Part shown: positions 1 to 6,876 of the stretch, one piece after another
Layout of the letters: each line of letters begins with the position of its first letter
How positions within the stretch are numbered: the stretch's first letter is position 1
Assembly: GCA_902491575.1 (NCBI GenBank)
Contig: CABUID010000005.1
Span: 1-64,000, forward strand
Origin: an uncultured Bacillota bacterium
GTDB taxonomy: Bacteria > Bacillota_I > Bacilli_A > RFN20 > CAG-631
Direction: 5' to 3'
DNA length: 64,000 nucleotides
Position numbers and translations under genes: made by a program
The notes under the pieces: generated by a model
The model's input: the letters and a program-made list of their open reading frames with translations, nothing else
Database searches by the model: none
What the model was told of the DNA's origin: nothing

Positions 1-84
1 TTTATTATTTCGTCTAAACTGTTTCAGAAAGTCTCACATGTATTGTAACTTAACAATTTCTATTAATAAAATTTGATTTTATTA

Positions 85-113
85 TTGTATTTTAATTATT
101 TTAATGATAAAAT
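85..113 (+). promoter_or_regulatory. Predicted housekeeping promoter of rpsO
   Basis: A TTGTAT -35 box and a TAAAAT -10 box are separated by exactly 17 bases. Transcription would start near 120, giving an untranslated leader of about 75 bases before rpsO. Just upstream (64-84) is a perfect A/T-only hairpin with 9-base arms that may end upstream transcription weakly. No coding end of an upstream gene is recognisable in bases 1-84. Confidence 0.65.
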
Positions 114-195
114 ATTGAAGACGTTTACTTGGATTACAAAATCTCCAATTGTTCTCTTCGTTTACGCCAAATGATAAATTTTAGGAGGAAAGAAA

Positions 196-462
196 ATGTT
201 AACAAAAGAAGTAACTGAAGCCATCGTAAAAGAATATGGTCAAAATGAAAAAGATACAGGTTCTTCAGAAGTTCAAATTGCTTTATTAACTGCAAGAATT
301 AAATATCTTACTGAACATGTAAAAACACATCCAAATGATCATCATAATTCACGTGGCTTGTTAAGACTTGTCGCTCAAAGACATGCTATGCTTGCTTATT
401 TAAAAGACAAGGATTATACACGTTACGTTAATTTAATTAAAAAGTTAGGAATTCGTGGTTAA
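196..462 (+). CDS. rpsO: 30S ribosomal protein S15
   Basis: This primary rRNA-binding protein of the small subunit platform binds 16S rRNA and helps order assembly of the central domain. The 88-residue product is the normal S15 length and matches the family throughout, including the SSEVQIALLTARI segment, the HHNSRGLLRLVAQR loop and the C-terminal YVNLIKKLGIRG. The ATG follows an AGGAGGAA ribosome binding site with normal spacing. The gene stands alone between its own promoter and a strong terminator. In other bacteria S15 represses its own leader mRNA; whether the leader here does so cannot be seen from the sequence alone. Confidence 0.97.
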   Translation: MLTKEVTEAIVKEYGQNEKDTGSSEVQIALLTARIKYLTEHVKTHPNDHHNSRGLLRLVAQRHAMLAYLKDKDYTRYVNLIKKLGIRG

Positions 463-468
463 AAGATA

Positions 469-494
469 AAACTGAAGAAAACTTCAGTTTTTTT
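469..494 (+). terminator. rpsO intrinsic terminator
   Basis: An AACTGAAG stem, an AAAA loop and the matching CTTCAGTT arm are followed by a run of T. It begins a few bases after the rpsO stop codon. Confidence 0.9.
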
Positions 495-515
495 CTTATA
501 TGGTAGGTGATAGAG

Positions 516-1442
516 ATGAAATTAGATGAATTAATGATAAAGCAAAAAAATGAGTCACTTTATTTTTTATATCTTCATCATATTTATATTGGAAAATTGA
601 TTTTTCAAAAAAATTCAATTCAAATAAAAATGGAAGATGAAAAATATTCTTTCTATAAAAATAGTTTTGCTAAACTATTTATTCATGAACAATTTCAGAA
701 AAAACAGAGTTTAACATTACATTACGAAAATCAAATTTTTAATGAAGAAAATTTTTATTTCATGCGAAAATATAAAACATTATTATTTGATATTGATGAT
801 ACCATTTTAAATTTTCATAAAGCTGAACGGAAAGCTCTTTGTTTGGCATTAAAAAAATTAAATGTAGAAGTGAATGAAGAAATTTTAAATCGTTATCATG
901 AAATCAATATTAAATATTGGAAAATGGTTGAGGAAAAAATAATTACCCGAGATGACTGTTTAATTCAAAGATTTGAAGAATTCTTACCGATTTATTCCAT
1001 TACTATGAAAGCAAAAGATTTTGAAGATCTTTACCGACATTATTTGAATCAACAAGCATATGTGATAAAAAATGCTCGTTTAGTTTTAACGAATTTACAA
1101 AAAAATTATCGCATTTATGCCATAACAAATGGTGTTAAACAAACACAAGATTACCGTATGAAAAAAGCAAAAATGCAATCTTTTTTTGAAAAAAGTTTTG
1201 TATCTGAAGCAATCGGATATCACAAACCATCATTAGAGTATTTACAATATGTGAAAGTGAATATTGAAAATTTTCAACCTCAAACGACATTAATTATTGG
1301 TGATTCTTTAAGTAGTGATATACAATTAGGAATAAATGGACACATGGATACTTGCTGGTTCAATTTAAATCGAAAAAGGAATACAACTTCCATACAGCCT
1401 ACCTATGAAATACATTCTTTATTAGAATTATTATATCGATAA
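516..1442 (+). CDS. HAD-family phosphatase, YjjG/YfnB-like, with N-terminal extension
   Basis: The C-terminal part, from about residue 83, is a complete HAD hydrolase of the YjjG/YfnB type (known members dephosphorylate nucleoside monophosphates). Motif I FDIDDTILNF carries the nucleophile Asp92 and Asp94, followed by motif II AITNG, the GYHKPS lysine and the motif IV acidic pair in IIGDSLSSDI. The first 82 residues are not part of a normal YfnB protein of about 235 residues. They look like a small beta-rich domain that I do not recognise. I chose the ATG at 516 because TAGGTGA lies 5 bases upstream; a GTG at 507 is in frame but overlaps that site. The substrate is unknown. Confidence 0.8.
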   Translation: MKLDELMIKQKNESLYFLYLHHIYIGKLIFQKNSIQIKMEDEKYSFYKNSFAKLFIHEQFQKKQSLTLHYENQIFNEENFYFMRKYKTLLFDIDDTILNFHKAERKALCLALKKLNVEVNEEILNRYHEINIKYWKMVEEKIITRDDCLIQRFEEFLPIYSITMKAKDFEDLYRHYLNQQAYVIKNARLVLTNLQKNYRIYAITNGVKQTQDYRMKKAKMQSFFEKSFVSEAIGYHKPSLEYLQYVKVNIENFQPQTTLIIGDSLSSDIQLGINGHMDTCWFNLNRKRNTTSIQPTYEIHSLLELLYR

Positions 1443-1492
1443 AGGCAACAATAAGTTTTTTACTATCCAATGATTAAACTTTTTTGAAAACG

Positions 1493-1520
1493 TTGACTTA
1501 GAAAATAAATCAAGTATAAA
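1493..1520 (+). promoter_or_regulatory. Predicted promoter of the aquaporin gene
   Basis: TTGACT and TATAAA are separated by 16 bases. The -10 box overlaps the first bases of the terminator stem for the upstream HAD gene, so RNA started here (about 1527) would lack most of the 5' arm and could not form that hairpin. Confidence 0.65.
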
Positions 1521-1554
1521 AGCAAGATGAATAGAGCGTCATTTTGCTTTTTTT
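1519..1554 (+). terminator. Terminator of the HAD phosphatase gene
   Basis: A 12-base-pair stem (AAAGCAAGATGA paired with TCATTTTGCTTT, one G-T wobble) has an 8-base loop and is followed by T residues. Confidence 0.85.
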
Positions 1555-1627
1555 AGTATGAATAGATGTTTAAAAGAAGAATAAAAAGGGAATAGTAAAA
1601 TATAGATAAAAGGAGCAAAGATATTTT

Positions 1628-2332
1628 ATGCATTGTTTGAAAAGATATATTGCAGAATTGATAGGAACTATGTTTTTAGTTTTATTTGGATGTGGTGTGG
1701 CAGTTGCTACAAAATGTAGTGGAAATGATGGGATAATTGCTACTTCATTTGCATTTGGTCTTTCGTTAATGGCCATGATTTATATTATCGGAAATCTATC
1801 TGGTTGTCACCTTAATCCTGCTGTTAGTTTAGCATTTTTATGTCAAAAAAAACTAAGTTTTAAAGATTTTATAGGATATGTAATTTTTCAATTACTAGGA
1901 GCTACATTGGGCGCTTTGCTTGTCGCCTTATTTTTTGGTGGTTTTGATTCATTGGGTGCCAATCAAACACAAGAAGTTTTGATAAGTGCTTACGGTGACA
2001 AAACATCTTTTCTTGTAGCACTTTTAGTCGAAATCGTTTTAACTTGTGGTTTTGTACTTGTTATACTTGGTGTAAGTTCAAAAAAATCAAATACAGCCAT
2101 AAGTGGTTTGATTATTGGCTTAATTTTAGTCGTCGTTCATTTACTTGGAATTCGCTTGACAGGAACTTCTGTCAATCCAGCTAGATCTTTTGGACCTGCT
2201 TTATTGCAGGCATTTGCTGGAAATACAGCAGCTTTAAGCCAAATATGGATTTTTATTGTTGGACCATTTTTAGGTGCTTTAATGGCAGTTATTTTATTTA
2301 AATATTTAACTCCAAAACATTTAGAAGAATAA
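1628..2332 (+). CDS. Aquaporin (MIP family water channel)
   Basis: This integral membrane channel of 234 residues should form six transmembrane helices. Both half-helix NPA boxes are present: HLNPAVS in the first half and SVNPARSFGPAL in the second. The second box has NPARS rather than the NPARD of glycerol facilitators, and a histidine precedes it (VVVHLLGIRLTGTS) as in the AqpZ selectivity filter, so a water channel is more likely than GlpF. AGGAG lies 12 bases before the ATG. No glycerol kinase or glycerol dehydrogenase gene is nearby. It has its own promoter, and the L,D-transpeptidase gene follows 25 bases downstream, probably on the same transcript. Confidence 0.92.
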   Translation: MHCLKRYIAELIGTMFLVLFGCGVAVATKCSGNDGIIATSFAFGLSLMAMIYIIGNLSGCHLNPAVSLAFLCQKKLSFKDFIGYVIFQLLGATLGALLVALFFGGFDSLGANQTQEVLISAYGDKTSFLVALLVEIVLTCGFVLVILGVSSKKSNTAISGLIIGLILVVVHLLGIRLTGTSVNPARSFGPALLQAFAGNTAALSQIWIFIVGPFLGALMAVILFKYLTPKHLEE

Positions 2333-2357
2333 TCATCACTTTTAAAAAGGATATTTT

Positions 2358-3149
2358 ATGAAAGGATTAAAGTATTTAACGATTATTGCTATGTATTTGA
2401 CTATTTTTCTATTTATAGCACTCATAATCCCATTAAATAAACAATATTCTAATAATGAGGAAAGTGAAGAAAGAATGTCTGAAATCATACCGGATAATAG
2501 TGAAAATGTATACGAGAAGCAATATGAAATCATTCAAGAAAAAGTAGTACCATATATCGTTAATGCAGAAGTGACTATCGATAATAAAAAAGTAGTAGGC
2601 GAAATCATCGAAGATAAGGGAAATGGAAACACTTATTGCATTGATATCGATAATGAACAACAATGGTTTTCAAAATATTATGTGACTATTTTGCATGATG
2701 ATGAATTAAGTTTAGAACGTTTATTAGATGAAGAAATAGAATTTTATGTAAACTATAATCATTTTGAATCTCCTACAGATTACTTTATATGGGTGGATAT
2801 TTATCGAAATGAAACCTATATTTTAAAAAAATCTAACGAATATTTTTTTGTAATCAAAAGATTAATTTGTTCTACTGGTGCCAATGTAACCCCAACTAAA
2901 AGAGGACTTTATTCCATTTTGACAAAAGGAACTCATTTTTATAGTAGAGATAATACCTATATTTGTTATAATTATTTACAATATTCAGGTTCCTATCTTT
3001 TGCATTCATTTCCATATTCTTTAAAACATGAAGTTTTAGATGATCGTTTGCAAAATAGAGTATCGAATGGTTGTGTCCGTTATAGCTTTGATGATTCAAA
3101 ATACTTGTATGATGATATTCCTATAAATACGACGATATGGCTGAATTAG
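2358..3149 (+). CDS. Membrane-anchored L,D-transpeptidase (YkuD domain)
   Basis: Enzymes of this family cross-link or modify peptidoglycan through a cysteine acyl-enzyme. One N-terminal membrane helix (about residues 8-26) anchors the 263-residue protein outside the cell. A charged linker and a middle domain follow, then a C-terminal YkuD domain from about residue 170. The diagnostic SNGCVR motif has the catalytic Cys239, and the upstream histidine lies in LLHSFPYS. AAGGA precedes the ATG. It is likely co-transcribed with the aquaporin gene and ends at a terminator overlapping its stop codon. The exact reaction (3-3 cross-linking, protein attachment or spore-coat related) cannot be told. Confidence 0.88.
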   Translation: MKGLKYLTIIAMYLTIFLFIALIIPLNKQYSNNEESEERMSEIIPDNSENVYEKQYEIIQEKVVPYIVNAEVTIDNKKVVGEIIEDKGNGNTYCIDIDNEQQWFSKYYVTILHDDELSLERLLDEEIEFYVNYNHFESPTDYFIWVDIYRNETYILKKSNEYFFVIKRLICSTGANVTPTKRGLYSILTKGTHFYSRDNTYICYNYLQYSGSYLLHSFPYSLKHEVLDDRLQNRVSNGCVRYSFDDSKYLYDDIPINTTIWLN

Positions 3150-3165
3150 ATTCAGTCATTTTTTT
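3138..3165 (+). terminator. Terminator overlapping the transpeptidase stop codon
   Basis: TGGCTGAAT pairs with ATTCAGTCA (one G-T wobble) across a three-base loop that is the TAG stop codon itself, followed by seven T. Confidence 0.85.
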
Positions 3166-3235
3166 ATAAGGGGAATTTTAAAATAATCTTTATCGTCTTT
3201 CTTTTTTTTGTTAAAATAAAAGGGGATAGAAAAGT

Positions 3236-3865
3236 ATGGATTTAAAAATAACTTATAAAAAAATTAAATATATTCATTTAAGAGTGAAAGAGGGTCAAGT
3301 CTGTGTTTCAGCTCCTTTTTTTACATCAAGAGATACCATTCATCATTTTGTGAATCAAAATTTATCTTTTATTCAAAATCAAATTGATAAACAAAAACAA
3401 AGAAAAGAGAAAAAAACATTAAAATTAAAGGATACTATTACGATTTTTGGAAAAAATTATACTATTTTACCCACCTCTTTCGCATCCAAAATAACAGAGC
3501 ATTATCTTTTTTTAAATGAAAAACAAGATTACCGCAAGCAAATAAAAATATTATTTCAACCTATTCTATATAAAAGAATGTATAGTTTAACTTTAAAATA
3601 TTATCAAAGAATGGCTTTACAATGTCCATTTCCAAAAATTATAATTAAAGATGTAAAAAGTAAATGGGGAAGTTATTGTAAAAACAAGCATGAAATATTA
3701 TATGCTAGTGAACTCATTTTTAAAGATGAAATCGTTTATGATTACTTAGTTGTACATGAATTATCTCATATTCTTCAATTTAATCATTCACCTGCATTTT
3801 ATCAAATTGTGGAACAATATTGCCCTAATTATAAAGCATTAAGAAAAAAACTAAAGGAGGGATAA
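3236..3865 (+). CDS. YgjP-like zinc metallopeptidase (DUF45)
   Basis: This cytoplasmic protein of 209 residues belongs to the YgjP/DUF45 family, related in fold to SprT and wedge-type metalloproteases. The zinc motif is HELSH (His174, Glu175, His178), followed about ten residues on by NHSPAFYQIVEQYCP, the usual third-ligand region. The upstream KWGSYCKNKHEILYASELIF stretch is typical of the family. An AAAAGGGGATAG site precedes the ATG. The downstream methyltransferase starts 3 bases after its stop, with its ribosome binding site inside this gene's last codons, so the two are co-transcribed. The physiological substrate is not established. Confidence 0.85.
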   Translation: MDLKITYKKIKYIHLRVKEGQVCVSAPFFTSRDTIHHFVNQNLSFIQNQIDKQKQRKEKKTLKLKDTITIFGKNYTILPTSFASKITEHYLFLNEKQDYRKQIKILFQPILYKRMYSLTLKYYQRMALQCPFPKIIIKDVKSKWGSYCKNKHEILYASELIFKDEIVYDYLVVHELSHILQFNHSPAFYQIVEQYCPNYKALRKKLKEG

Positions 3866-3868
3866 TCA

Positions 3869-4606
3869 ATGGATATAACTTCTACAAATAATAAATTAAT
3901 TTTATATGCAAATTCATTAAAAGAAAAAAAATATCGCGACAAAGAAAAAAAATATTTAATTGAAGGTGAGCATTTAATTGAAATGGCTGACGAAATAGAA
4001 TGTATATTTTCTACCGATGAACATTATAAAAGTGATCAAGCAAAAGTATATTCTGTTAGTGAAAACGTGATGAAAAAATTATCTTTTGTGGAATCGCCAC
4101 AAGGATTAATTGCTATTGTGAAAAAGAAAGATTTTCAACTTAATTTTCAAAAAAAGCGTTATCTTTTATGCGATGGTGTATCGGATCCTGGAAATATGGG
4201 TACGATTATTCGTACGGCCTTGGCCTTTCATGTAGATATGATTTTTTTAGCTTATGGGTCAGTGGACATTTATAATGAAAAAGTAATTCGTAGTTCTCAA
4301 GGAGCTATTTTACAAATGCCAATTGTCTATGCATCTTTAGAGGAAGTCATCCAAAATTTAAAGCAAAATAATGTAAAAGTTTATGCTTCCACATTATCAA
4401 ATAGAAGTATTAATTTAAAAGAAATACAAAAGGTTGATAAATTTGCTTTGGTTGTTGGTAATGAAGGAAGTGGAGTGACTCAAACAATTCAAGATAAAAG
4501 TGATTATAATATAAAAATTATGCATTCGAATAGTATTGATTCTTTAAATGTTGGTGTTGCAACGTCCATCATGCTTTATTATTTCGATATGTTAATCAAT
4601 GATTAA
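3869..4606 (+). CDS. SpoU/TrmH-family RNA 2'-O-methyltransferase
   Basis: It transfers a methyl group from S-adenosylmethionine to a ribose in rRNA or tRNA. The 245-residue protein has a short N-terminal substrate-binding domain (about 1-95) and a C-terminal SPOUT knot. The three family motifs are visible: DPGNMGTIIRTA, the LVVGNEGSGV glycine loop, and NSIDSLNVGVATSIMLYY. It resembles B. subtilis YsgA, which also lies directly upstream of pheS; here an alpha/beta hydrolase gene sits between them. AAGGAGGG lies within the end of the upstream gene. The target nucleotide cannot be predicted. Confidence 0.88.
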   Translation: MDITSTNNKLILYANSLKEKKYRDKEKKYLIEGEHLIEMADEIECIFSTDEHYKSDQAKVYSVSENVMKKLSFVESPQGLIAIVKKKDFQLNFQKKRYLLCDGVSDPGNMGTIIRTALAFHVDMIFLAYGSVDIYNEKVIRSSQGAILQMPIVYASLEEVIQNLKQNNVKVYASTLSNRSINLKEIQKVDKFALVVGNEGSGVTQTIQDKSDYNIKIMHSNSIDSLNVGVATSIMLYYFDMLIND

Positions 4607-4609
4607 CCG

Positions 4610-5578
4610 ATGAAACCTACGATGATTTTCATTATTATTTTGCTTAGTTTAATTACTTTATATCTTATTCTTGATTTTATTGTTGCTTATTTTGCTACCA
4701 AATTAATGGTGGAGCCTTATTGTGCTCCCTTAGATGAGTCTTTAGAAAAGGAATTAACAAGAAGAAATATTACGCATGAGGAGTTTAATCATTTTTTTCA
4801 ATTTGAACATTTTACTATAAATTCAAAATATGGATATCATATTCAAGCATCTTATATTCCTAAACAAAAAGATGTTAAATTTGCCGATGGTAAAGAAAGA
4901 GTAGTTATATTCGTTCATGGTTGGACGTGTCATCGTTTTTCTATGCTTTCTTATGCTAAAATATATCTTCAACTAGGTTTTCATGTTTTTATTTATGATC
5001 ACCGCTATCATTATGAATCGGATAAAAAAATCATCACGATGGGAGATAAAGAAGCTGATGATTTGCAATCGGTTCTTCAAGAAATTATACGACGACTAGG
5101 GAATCATATTGTGATAGGAACACATGGTGAATCGATGGGAAGTGCAACGGCAATGATTCATGCTGGTCGATATCATAGCGTAGATTTTGTTGTAGAAGAT
5201 TGTGGTTATAGTTCTTTAAAAGAATTAATGATTTATCAATGCAAAGAATTAAGGCATCTGCCTTTATTTCCAACCATTTTTTTTGCAAATTTAGTTTTTA
5301 AAATGAAAACGGGTTCTTTTTATAAAGATATCCAACCAGCCAAATTACTTTCAACCTGCGATGATATTCCCATGTTTTTTATCCATGGCGCTAAGGATCG
5401 TTTTGTTCCATCTTATATGGTCTATCAAAATTATGATGCAAAAAATGGTTTTAAAAGGATTAAAATTTATCCTGATTGTAAACATGCTAGTTGCCAAATT
5501 CAACATCCTAAAGAATATGAAAAAGATGTTCAAGAATTTTTAAAACAAGCTAGTATTATCGATGAAATGAAATTATAA
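4610..5578 (+). CDS. Membrane-anchored alpha/beta hydrolase, YqkD-like
   Basis: A hydrophobic N-terminal helix (about residues 4-27) is followed by an alpha/beta hydrolase domain, 322 residues in total. The oxyanion region is IFVHGWTCHR, the nucleophile is Ser175 in GTHGESMGSAT, the acid is Asp263 in IHGAKDRFVP, and the histidine is His292 in CKHASC. The pattern matches B. subtilis YqkD and related serine hydrolases of unknown substrate. It starts 3 bases after the methyltransferase stop with no clear ribosome binding site, which suggests translational coupling. It ends just before the pheST promoter with no obvious terminator between. Confidence 0.85.
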   Translation: MKPTMIFIIILLSLITLYLILDFIVAYFATKLMVEPYCAPLDESLEKELTRRNITHEEFNHFFQFEHFTINSKYGYHIQASYIPKQKDVKFADGKERVVIFVHGWTCHRFSMLSYAKIYLQLGFHVFIYDHRYHYESDKKIITMGDKEADDLQSVLQEIIRRLGNHIVIGTHGESMGSATAMIHAGRYHSVDFVVEDCGYSSLKELMIYQCKELRHLPLFPTIFFANLVFKMKTGSFYKDIQPAKLLSTCDDIPMFFIHGAKDRFVPSYMVYQNYDAKNGFKRIKIYPDCKHASCQIQHPKEYEKDVQEFLKQASIIDEMKL

Positions 5579-5585
5579 AAGTTTC

Positions 5586-5614
5586 TTGTACTTTATTTAA
5601 AAAAAAAGTATAAT
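5586..5614 (+). promoter_or_regulatory. Promoter of the pheST T-box leader
   Basis: TTGTAC and a perfect TATAAT are separated by 17 bases. Transcription should start near 5621, at the beginning of the T-box RNA. Confidence 0.8.
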
Positions 5615-5621
5615 AGTAATG

Positions 5622-5812
5622 GTGTTGATAATGGCCGTAATTAGAAGGAAGAAAAAGAGAGAACTAGTCTTGGCTGGAAACTGGTTCGTTGGAAAACTAA
5701 TGAATTCACCATTGGAGCTACTTTTGAATAATTGAGGGCATAACTTTGTTATGAACTAAGGTGGTACCGCGTATTTTACGTCCTTAGATAAATCTAAAGA
5801 CGTTTTTTTATT
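5622..5812 (+). promoter_or_regulatory. Phenylalanine T-box leader with terminator
   Basis: The T-box sequence AAGGTGGTACCGCG at 5758-5771 is unmistakable; it pairs with the acceptor end of uncharged tRNA. Upstream are the AGAGAGAAC and GGCTGGAAAC elements of Stem I. The specifier codon is most likely TTC at 5705-5707, within GAATTCACC, reading tRNA-Phe and fitting the downstream pheST. Bases 5777-5805 form the terminator (ACGTC and TTAGAT pairing with ATCTAA and GACGT, then T residues). Uncharged tRNA-Phe would stabilise the antiterminator and let transcription reach pheS. The stem assignments were made by eye. Confidence 0.93.
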
Positions 5813-5827
5813 AATAGGAGGATAATT

Positions 5828-6868
5828 ATGTTAGCTGAAAAGTTAAAAAAATTGAAGGAAGAAGTTAAAGAAAAAGTGGAAGAGGCTAGAATTACTTCTG
5901 TTTTGAATGAAATTCGAAATGATTTTCTTTCTAAAAAAGGACGTATTGCTTCTTTTATGGCTGAATTAAAAAATGTGCCAAATGAACAAAAACCAGTTGT
6001 TGGACAAATGATTAATGAAACAAAAACTTATGTCGTTTCCTTAATTGACACTAAAATGAAAGAATTGCAAGCGAAAGAATTAGAAGAAAAACTTAACCAA
6101 GAAAAAATAGATATTTCTTTACCTGGTTATGATTTTAAAACGGGTAGTAAACATCCTATGAACATTGTTGTCGATGAAATTATTGATATCTTTTTACCAC
6201 TTGGCTATAGTGTTGTAGAAGGTCCAGAAGTAGAAACCGATAAATATAATTTTGAATATTTGAATATTCCTGAAAATCATCCTGCTAGAGCGATGCAAGA
6301 TACTTTTTATATAACCTCAAATTTATTATTAAGGACTCAAACTTCTGGGTTACAAGCTAGAGCAATGCAAGCCAATATTGAAAAAAGTCCTTTAAAAATC
6401 ATTTGCCCTGGAAAGGTTTACCGTCGAGATGATGATGATGCAACACACTCACATCAATTTATGCAAATTGAAACTTTAGTAGTGGGTAAAAATGTAACCA
6501 TGGCAGATTTAAAAGGAACTTTGGATTTAGTGGCTAAAAAAATGTTTGGTGAAAAAAGAGAAATTCGTTTGAGAAGTTCTTATTTTCCTTTTACTGAACC
6601 AAGCGTAGAAGTTGATGTAAGTTGTGCATGTAAAAACAAAGAAACATGTCCTATTTGTAAAGGAACGGGCTGGATTGAAATACTAGGTGCTGGAATGGTC
6701 CATCCTAATGTATTAAAAATGTCCGGATATGATCCTAATCTATATACTGGCTTTGCAATAGGCTTTGGTGTGGATCGTATAACAATGTTAAAGTATGGAT
6801 TTGATGATATACGTCATCTTTATAATAATGATTTAAGAGTCATTTCACAATTTATTAAAGAAAGATAG
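5828..6868 (+). CDS. pheS: Phenylalanyl-tRNA synthetase alpha subunit
   Basis: This is the catalytic subunit of the alpha2-beta2 enzyme that charges tRNA-Phe. The 346-residue product has an N-terminal coiled coil (about 1-90), then the class II core. Class II motif 2 lies around KVYRRDDDDATHSHQF, and motif 3 around GFAIGFGVDRITMLKYG. It also has the cysteine-containing KGTGWIEILGAGMVHPNVL segment, preceded by CACKNKETCPIC, typical of the Bacilli form. TAGGAGGATAATT precedes the ATG. The gene lies directly behind the T-box leader and forms an operon with pheT 8 bases downstream. Confidence 0.97.
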   Translation: MLAEKLKKLKEEVKEKVEEARITSVLNEIRNDFLSKKGRIASFMAELKNVPNEQKPVVGQMINETKTYVVSLIDTKMKELQAKELEEKLNQEKIDISLPGYDFKTGSKHPMNIVVDEIIDIFLPLGYSVVEGPEVETDKYNFEYLNIPENHPARAMQDTFYITSNLLLRTQTSGLQARAMQANIEKSPLKIICPGKVYRRDDDDATHSHQFMQIETLVVGKNVTMADLKGTLDLVAKKMFGEKREIRLRSSYFPFTEPSVEVDVSCACKNKETCPICKGTGWIEILGAGMVHPNVLKMSGYDPNLYTGFAIGFGVDRITMLKYGFDDIRHLYNNDLRVISQFIKER

Positions 6869-6876
6869 GTGAGAAC

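Noticed and set aside
64..84. Terminator of an upstream gene before rpsO
   Set aside because: The hairpin is made only of A and T and lacks a clean U-tract, so it is too weak to call.
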